Below, one piece after another: positions 39,508-64,000 of a DNA stretch of 64,000 nucleotides. The stretch spans positions 563,501 to 627,500 of the forward strand of contig JACYXH010000363.1 of the NCBI GenBank assembly GCA_026745465.1, in the 5' to 3' direction. The notes beneath the pieces were generated by a model. That model was not told the DNA's origin. It was given only the letters and a program-made list of their open reading frames with translations, and ran no database searches. Each line of letters starts with the position of its first letter. Positions within the stretch are counted from its first letter, which is position 1. The position numbers were made by a program, and so were the translations under genes. This DNA comes from Lota lota (Eukaryota > Chordata > Actinopteri > Gadiformes > Lotidae).

Positions 39508-40146
39508 TGTGGCCTTTGTCGTATGTGGGCGACTGCCCTACACGTTGATACTATCAAGAAACGACCAATCGAATAGTAGTGTTACTTTTAGATTTAAGTT
39601 CGACCTATTGGTCCGTTATGCTTAAGCCACCATTCGACTTCATAACCGAAGCATCCGAAAATCATAAAACATCTCAAGTTGATGAAAGCCACGAGGAACG
39701 CAACTATGCAAGACATAAAATATTGAATTCGATGCAACCTCCCATACGCAAACATGGAATCCTTGATCAAACAGAGGCCCTTACCCCCACAAACACAACC
39801 AATCAATAACATAATTAATCATTAATTATGACTAAAGTATCGGGCAATTTGGAGAACCAATGTTAGGAGAATGTTAACATATTATTTGGGCGGCCAAAGT
39901 TAGGTCCCTGTATCGCCTACAAACACTTTTTCATTCCTGACAGAAATAAGCACGGTTAGAATCGACGAGCATTCGAAAGCAATTCCAGGGATCAACGCTA
40001 GAGGTCAGTAGAACGGTTGGGAGAGAGAAGTTTTATATTGTTTTCCGGGGGAGAAGAGTAAACCGAGCAGCGAAAGCCAAAGGAGTGCAGAATACACTGC
40101 ACTCTAAACATATGTGGTTCATTTGGGCTTGCTGAAAACATTTGAG
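39508..40146. promoter_or_regulatory. Bidirectional promoter region, mst1 / abhd14b
   Basis: The mst1 ATG (39507, minus) and the likely abhd14b noncoding exon 1 (donor TTTGAG|GTAAGG at 40146/40147, plus) are about 0.6 kb apart and divergent, so both promoters must sit here. I see no clear TATA box for either. Confidence 0.55.
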
Positions 40147-40544
40147 GTAAGGGACATCTGTAAATGCACATTTACTTGGTATTGCGCAACGCTGTAAATC
40201 CACTGTTGCAGAATATCAATATACGTTTAATCCGGACTTTGAACGACATTATGTCATCACAACTAGTCTACAAAAACAACTGCAACTGTTGACACCTAAG
40301 TTACATCCGTTTGTTTGCATATATCAGATGTTAATGGGATTGTCGAAATGCCCATGGTTTAGCCTATATTCAAACGTCAAACATTACTATGTCTTTATAT
40401 AAATCCACTGTACGGAAATGTGTTAACATGTTACTTTAACGTACGAATGTGGTATAATAATTGTAGTGAGCAGATTACATTAATGATAGTAAAGTATGCC
40501 AGGAGATGATCCTATCCAACATGTCCATTGTTGTTATGTGCAGG

Positions 40545-41683
40545 ATGTCTGCTGTTAAAATGACCGAGGGAAGTGTGCATTTGGAGTATTGCACGAACCC
40601 CTTGTTTTATAGACAGAGCGAACCCGTCAGCGGGGAGGCCAGACTGTGCTTCCTTCTCCTGCATGGCATTCGTTTTACGTCAGAGAACTGGCTCAACATC
40701 GGTACTCTAGAGACACTCGCCAAAGCAGGCTGCCGAGCTGTAGCTATCGACCTACCGGGTAAGTCCTCTGGGTTATGCTTGGGCTGCCATATCCATAAAA
40801 ACACAAGGAGTTGGCCTGAAATGAGCAGGGACTGCACTACGGTCTTTCACAATGCCATCTCAGTCACCTCAGTCACTTTTAATTTGTGTCGTAGGCCTAA
40901 TTGTTAAAGGGGTACCAGACTACCCATTTGGTAGGCTTGTAGGCTGTTCTATCCAGCATACATATCGGTGGACACTACCACTTGTGATGTCACTTAGTCA
41001 CAGGGGAGGGCAGCACTTCAAACGGCTATAATGTCTAATCAAACTCACACCTGGTGGTAAAATAGGAGCCCTTTAATGAGTTACATTGTCAACAGGCCTC
41101 CCAGGCACATGTTATACGCCTGACCACCTCTTAACCTCTTGTCCCTTCCCTTCATTGTTACAGGCTTTGGTCAGTCCAAGTCAGCCGCGGCCCCTGCAGC
41201 GGTGGGGGAGCTGGCCCCTGGTGGGTTCCTGAAGCAGGTGTGTGAGAAGCTGGGCCTGGACTCTGTGGTGGTGATCAGCCCCTCCCTCAGTGGCATGTAC
41301 TCCCTGCCCTTCATCATGGAGCACCAGCCGGCCATCCGAGCCTATATCCCCGTCGCTCCAATATGCACCGACAAGTTCACCGTAGAGCAGTACCGCACTG
41401 TAAAGGTAGGGTGTAAATACACTTAACCTGTTCTCTCCTGCGCTGTTTTGGTTCTTTTTTGGGGGTAAATGTGAAGCTTTCTTCTCTCTCCCCGAACCAA
41501 CAGATTCCAACTTTGATCGTTTACGGCGACCAAGACGACCAGCTTGGAGAAGTGTCTCTTGGCAACCTCAGCAAACTGCCCAGTCACAGAGTGGTGGTGA
41601 TGAAAGGGGCGGGGCATCCGTGCTATCTGGATGACCCAGACACTTGGCACAAGGCTGTTGTAGAGTTCCTCCATTCCCTGTGA
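40545..41683 (+). CDS. abhd14b: Alpha/beta hydrolase ABHD14B-type
   Basis: A cytosolic and nuclear hydrolase; the mammalian protein (CIB) has been described as a lysine deacetylase that passes acetyl groups to CoA. Exons 40545-40758, 41164-41405 and 41504-41683 total 636 nt (211 aa; human 210). The ATG lies two bases after the acceptor TTATGTGCAG; a second in-frame ATG follows five codons later. Key parts: oxyanion region LLLHGIRF (about residue 37), IDLPGFGQSK, nucleophile Ser112 in [18 protein letters not shown], Asp163 in VYGDQDD, and catalytic His190 in [10 protein letters not shown]. There is no N-terminal membrane anchor, which separates it from ABHD14A. A noncoding exon 1 probably ends at 40146. 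Confidence 0.95.
40903..41076. mobile_element. Small MITE-like element in abhd14b intron
   Basis: Starts GTTAAAGGGGTACCAGAC and ends AATAGGAGCCCTTTAATG, so the termini are imperfect inverted repeats (TTAAAGGG / CCCTTTAA) bounding about 174 bp. Noncoding. Confidence 0.55.
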
Positions 41684-42084
41684 TGAGGTTCCAGTATTGT
41701 TGACTACATACTGCCATCACATAAACACCAGAATAGGTCTAGAATACTAAAAGTGCACTTAACTCATTGTTTTCACACCAAAATTGTGTATGTAATATCA
41801 AAACCTTTGGAGTGCTCAATGTTTGCTTTGGTAAAGGATTTTAACAAACGTTAACTGTAGTCAAGGCCATAAAATACTTGCTTTTGTCTTCTGTTGTCTA
41901 ACTCCTGGTTAAACATTTGTTGCATGTTATGTTTTTCCTTCGACTGTAGCCAATTGTGATTTCCTGAAGCCAGGCTGAAGTCTCTGTATTTCATTCCAAT
42001 AGATTGCTTGGGTTGGAAGAATTCTTTTATTGAATGATAATCGTTGAGGATTCTCTAATTTTGCACCCCAGCGATTTAGATACA

Positions 42085-42090
42085 AATAAA
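42085..42090 (+). terminator. abhd14b: abhd14b polyadenylation signal
   Basis: AATAAA about 400 bases after the abhd14b stop; it is the last clear plus-strand signal before the convergent cacna2d2 3' end. Confidence 0.65.
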
Positions 42091-42385
42091 CAGTTGAAAT
42101 TGCAATCAATTACACAAATGACTTACCCAGATTGTACTACACTTACTTTGTGGGCAAAGACCATATTTGTACATTTACGCAATAGAAAAGACGACACAGC
42201 CAAATGAAGTGAAAAATATGAACATTATTTATTAACTGATTCTCTGTAATAAACAATTTGAAAATATTTTACAAGGAGTCACAGACACAATATTTTTACA
42301 AATTTTGCCCTCTTTTTTTAAGCTTCATCTGTACAAAAAAATGGAGCGACACGGACCAATGCCCAAACAAAAAGGAGCTCAATTT

Positions 42386-42503
<118 letters not shown>

Positions 42504-42682
42504 TAAGAAATTAACCAAAATAAAAAATACTTTACTTCAGATCCCAAACTTACCAGTGGTGCTGTATTCCTATTTTTTTCCACTTATTATTCAACTGTTT
42601 TGAATTGTCGTTTTTTTTTGTTAACATTTTTTTTCACACATTTGTCAAACATGGTCACATAGCACCAGACTACAGACTACAG

Positions 42683-42722
<40 letters not shown>

Positions 42723-43518
42723 CTTTCCCAGTGAGACGCGCCTACACATACACAGCGAGGACAGGGAGGGGCTGTGTGAGGCTACATGGGGACCCCCCCC
42801 ACCTTGTAGGGGGGGGGGGGGGGTGCGGGGCCTGGGGCAATCCTCTCCTCATCTCAAAGGTATTCTATTTTGATGTTATTCTTTTATCTATATATTCTTC
42901 TTTTTGTCGTTTTTGGCAAAAGTAAATGTCTGAAAACCCCAATGGAAAGCAAGACCTGTGCTCATCTCCAGAACACTTTGGTGTCTCCCCATTTTTAATA
43001 CACACACACATAGACATCACTGTGTTTCTGACTGCCTCAGCTGTCTGAATACAGTCCCACGCTACAATGTGAAGACCCCCTCCCTGAGCCTGTCTCACAC
43101 ACATTGTAGTCGAGGACCGGGGAACTAACGCCCTGGTCTTCAACCACCCCCAGCACGGACACGGGCCACTCTATGTTTGCTTTGTGTATGTGTGTGTGTG
43201 TGTGCGTGTATGTGATGCGTGTGTGTATGCACACTGCCAGTGTGTCGGTACATGTGAGAACATAGGGCTCAGACACCCGTCAGTAAGAGTGTGTGTATAG
43301 GGAGCTGGGACATGAGAAGGGTTCTGCAGGAAAGCGTAGCAGTCATTTACTGACAGGAGGCTGGAGACCTGCGGACAGAGTCGATGGCACAGGAGCGGAG
43401 ACAAACAGAATGCCAGGTTAGAATGCAACGGTACTGCGCTAGGATAGATTAAATACTTGGCCCACACTAAAAACACTGAAGGAGCCAATCGCAGGTGCAA
43501 TTCTGAAATGCCAATTCG

Positions 43519-43816
43519 ATTAACGGAGCACTGTGTAAGATTCTGAAGTGTTATGATTAACGGAGCACTGTTTAAGAGTCTCAAGTGTTATGCCTTTTAG
43601 CTGTTTGCAAGGTTTAAAACATGCACCCAGTTTTTCAATTTACCTACCCAGCATGTGTATAATATGAAACACTGTTTATCCCACAATATTTATTTTCATG
43701 AGCGTGAGGTCATGGACCAGGATAAACAGTTTATTTGTCATTATTGTTATTTAATTCCTTTATAATTGTATCTTGCCACGTGAAACACTAAATACTACAC
43801 ATTGCCCCTTTAAGCG
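43519..43816. mobile_element. MITE-like element in the cacna2d2 3' UTR
   Basis: The left end TTAACGGAGCACTGTGTAAG and the reverse-complemented right end GCTTAAAGGGGCAATGTGTA are imperfect inverted repeats. The left end is itself tandemly duplicated (ATTAACGGAGCACTGT at about 43519 and 43557). About 300 bp and noncoding. Confidence 0.5.
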
Positions 43817-44630
43817 GTTAGTCAAAATGAGATCAATTGTGTAGTAAGCCAAAACTGCAGTTGCTATGCCGGCATGTTTGTCTTAATACATAGTCTTCTA
43901 ATACTCTGTACAGTAAGTAAGGTTAAGATTGTAGTGTGACATTACCCACCTAAAAACATAATACAGTAAGCTTGGGTGGGCCCAAAGGTAACAAGCGTTA
44001 CTTAAGAATTGATCATTCCAAGACACAGTTCAATACAAAAGTAGAGCTCACGATACTTCATTCCAGAACACCACAACACCCAGCAGGGATGGGACTGTTT
44101 CAACAGGGTCTGTTTGCATGTGCCCGCCGACCAATGAGAGACGGACAAAGGCGAGGCAGAGCTTGTGCGTGTGAAGGAAAAAATGAAATAATAAAAGCGA
44201 AACAAGAGCCCCATATGAGATAACACTAAGGCATTTATAGAGGCTGTGTAACTACGTTGCCTTGTGAACACAAAACACACACCACATGACCAACATTCGT
44301 TCCCACATCTCTTGCATTGCCTCCCTTTGAATGGCTTTAAAGCAAACATACCTTCAAAGAGTGATTCTTTTTCTCTCTCCAACCCCTCCCTTTTTTTTTT
44401 AAGAACTGTTAATATTTTATAACACTTTGTTCGTCGCAAGAATCAAACAAGAGAACAGCTACGGTATTACAACTCCTGCCACGCATCGTCCAATTTGACC
44501 CATTTAAAACATGTTCCCTTTGAGGGTTAAAACGCAAACCGACATAATACGCACACACAAACACATACGCACAAGTCAGGCGTCAACGCAAGTATAGCAG
44601 TCAAGTGGCCCTACATAACGCTCTCCCACC

Positions 44631-44632
<2 letters not shown>

Positions 44633-44705
<73 letters not shown>
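44633..44705. repeat. (AT)36 microsatellite
   Basis: Pure alternating AT over about 73 bp, self-complementary, in the cacna2d2 3' UTR. Confidence 0.98.
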
Positions 44706-44707
<2 letters not shown>

Positions 44708-46614
44708 TGTAACTACATTGCACTGTACATGGCCATCGTAAAGAAACAGTATAGTAACTAGTTCAATGGCAGTCGGACAGCTGTAGAGAGGGGGGAACAC
44801 ACAGCCGACGACTGCATGGAACTCTGTATAAAGCGGTCTCTATAGCGGTACGCTAGGCTCCGTTAGCGTGTAGCATCATCCGGAGTAGGGAGTGCAGGCT
44901 GCTTCATAGAGGTACCATGCGGTGGGATTAGCGTAAGCAGGGCCGACCAGGGCCTTTCCGAGAAATGTCTAGTGCTTCAAGGCACTATGAAACAAGAGAG
45001 AGAGAGAGAGGCTGCTGAACATGGGCATCTCCGCAACCTTATCAGCTAAGTGCTGATCCAATGACATGTAACAGATAACCACCCATGACTACCGAAACCG
45101 CGTGATCACCATAATAAGCGGCCTCTTACGGCACTTTTTGTGTGTGAGATGTTTTTCGACGAAAGCCCCCCGCCCCATCCTTCCGGCAGCAGCAGCAGCA
45201 GATGATCCAGAGGGGGTGGGTGTGGGGTTTGGGTGGGATAGGACTGCATCAGTCAAAGGTAATAAGTCCAGAGCAGCCTGGGCGTGGGACCACGGGACCT
45301 CCACCACTAGAGGTGCATGATGCGTTACAGAAGTAAAGCACATTGTTGGACAATAGCGAGAGGCTGCTGGGGGCAGCCTTGTCTGGATTGGCAGAAGGTG
45401 AGCTTGTACACTAGAGCACATGATAAGAGATATAGAGATATATAGAACTATATAGAATTGGACATCACCAACCGGAGGTCGGAATTTGTTCATTGATCGT
45501 AAAGGAGCACATCAAACATCAGCACGGACGATGAGCGGGTTCCACTGTGCGGTGAACAGAGGCTGTTTCTATTGGTTGCAGTTATCTAACAAACTCGCTA
45601 GTGTATGAGCCGGATAGTAGTAATAAAAAAAATGTTTACCATCACGTGAACCCTATCTAAATGGACATGGGCCTGAGAGACGTGGGCCTCTCCGTTGAGT
45701 CGGGAATGCCAGGTGTTAAACAATTATCCGGGATTCCCATCCTGTGTATCCCCATGTTTATCCTAATGCTAAATCCAAAGATTCCTCCTCCACTTCTCGC
45801 TAATTTGGCAAAAAAACATAAGACCACATGAACGTCTATCTCAGTTTGGCAAGAAGTAGATATAGTGCATACATTAATTCATGTCTCTAAGTAAACACCA
45901 AACAAATTCTGTTTTTCCAAAGGAGAACTTAATTGCTGGGAATATAGTTTGCACTCGAGCAGGTTACACAAGCTCTGTTTTTTTCCCACCCCCCAACCAG
46001 TGTTTTCTTTTATGATGGCTTCCATGGTCTGACTGATCCATGGCCCCTCATAGGAGGCAAATGACAGAGTGTTGAAACTCAGGAACTAGGGAGAGAGAGG
46101 CAGAGAGTGAGAGAGTGATACACACACCACCTGTGTAATGAACAGGAACTGTGGATGAACAGAGTTTAACACTGATTCCATACAGCGGTGGGAGGTTCTG
46201 GAGGGAACGGGGGGGGGGGGGGGGGCATGGTATGGTCCAGCTCGATAAAGGGTCACTTGTAGTTTAATTTTATTTTCTTCTTTTCCTTTTTTTTTTCCTT
46301 CTTTGTGTTGTTTTTCCTACTGACGTCGCCCTAACAACGATGATCCAGGTGTTAGCGAGGTGAGGATGGGTGGGGGTGGACAACTGGACCGGCTGAAGAA
46401 GCAGAGCAATGTCCAGCAGTTCATCACTTGAAGCTAGAACACGACGGGAGGCAAGCTGGGTGGAGCATCAGGGCTCCGAGGCCCCTCAGCTGCCTGAATG
46501 GAGGGCGGTGGTGGGGTGGGGGGTCCCATTATTACCTATGACTAGAGTGGGTAAAGAGGGTCGGGGGGATCCAAGAGTGAAGGGGGCGGGGTTATGAGGG
46601 TGGGGGAGGTGGAG

Positions 46615-63691
<17,077 letters not shown>

Positions 63692-64000
63692 CTGAAATGG
63701 AAATGAGAATAACATAAATATCAGCCCCAGGTAGTCTACCCGCAGATGGGGGAGGGGTTCCACAGGTAATGAGTTAAGCAGCTAACGCTCGCTCCCAAAG
63801 TGGGCCGTCCGTGGAGGGACATCTCATCTACATGTACGCCGCTGGTCATCCTTCGACAACGTGGGCGGCAGGATGCGCGGATGCTGAGCCCCGAGCGCTC
63901 CCGCTGATTAGGGATGGAGAGTGACCGGCTGGGTCAATCACGGCTGCCGTTCGCCCAGTTATTAAAGCCAGGAGTGTTTATACGAAGGGCTGTGAAATGG

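Overview
This is vertebrate nuclear DNA, almost certainly from a teleost fish. The genes are split into many short GT-AG exons, the translated exons closely match vertebrate families, and the non-coding part is crowded with CA/GT, GA and poly-C repeats and small fish-type interspersed repeats. The very high dinucleotide-repeat density recalls cod-like genomes, but I cannot fix the species. Nearly all long open frames here are repeat or intron shadows. I built the gene models by reading splice sites and checking reading phase through every junction.

Seven genes are supported. gnb1 (minus, coding 3004-6224, 340 aa complete) is head-to-head with calml6/calglandulin (plus, 12076-14318, 155 aa). 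Next comes the C3orf18 homolog (plus, 16209-18256, 165 aa). hmga2 (minus, 22070-25920, 118 aa) has five tiny exons and is invisible to a simple ORF scan. mst1, encoding macrophage-stimulating protein (minus, 29431-39507, 708 aa, 18 coding exons), is head-to-head with abhd14b (plus, 40545-41683, 211 aa). The 3' two-thirds of cacna2d2 (minus, 46615-63691, 25 exons, 687 residues) follows, and its 5' end lies beyond the window.

The layout is two divergent pairs (gnb1/calml6 and mst1/abhd14b) and two convergent pairs (C3orf18/hmga2 and abhd14b/cacna2d2). The products do not form one pathway. They are a G-protein beta subunit, an EF-hand protein, a small membrane protein, a chromatin AT-hook protein, a secreted kringle ligand, a cytosolic alpha/beta hydrolase and a calcium-channel accessory subunit. 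What links them is synteny: neighbours from human 1p36 (GNB1, CALML6) and 3p21 (C3orf18, MST1, ABHD14B, CACNA2D2) are joined, with an HMGA2-type gene between.

The most unusual structure is a 41-bp tandem repeat of about 39 copies (35457-37035) filling the mst1 intron before kringle 2. The terminal copy contains the real 3' splice site and the first 12 exon bases, so the splice acceptor has been copied dozens of times. Other points of note are let-7-type sites downstream of hmga2, a calml6 intron directly after the ATG, a GC-AG intron in cacna2d2, and a cacna2d2 exon bracketed by complementary GT and AC arrays. I saw no CRISPR, phage or prokaryotic system.
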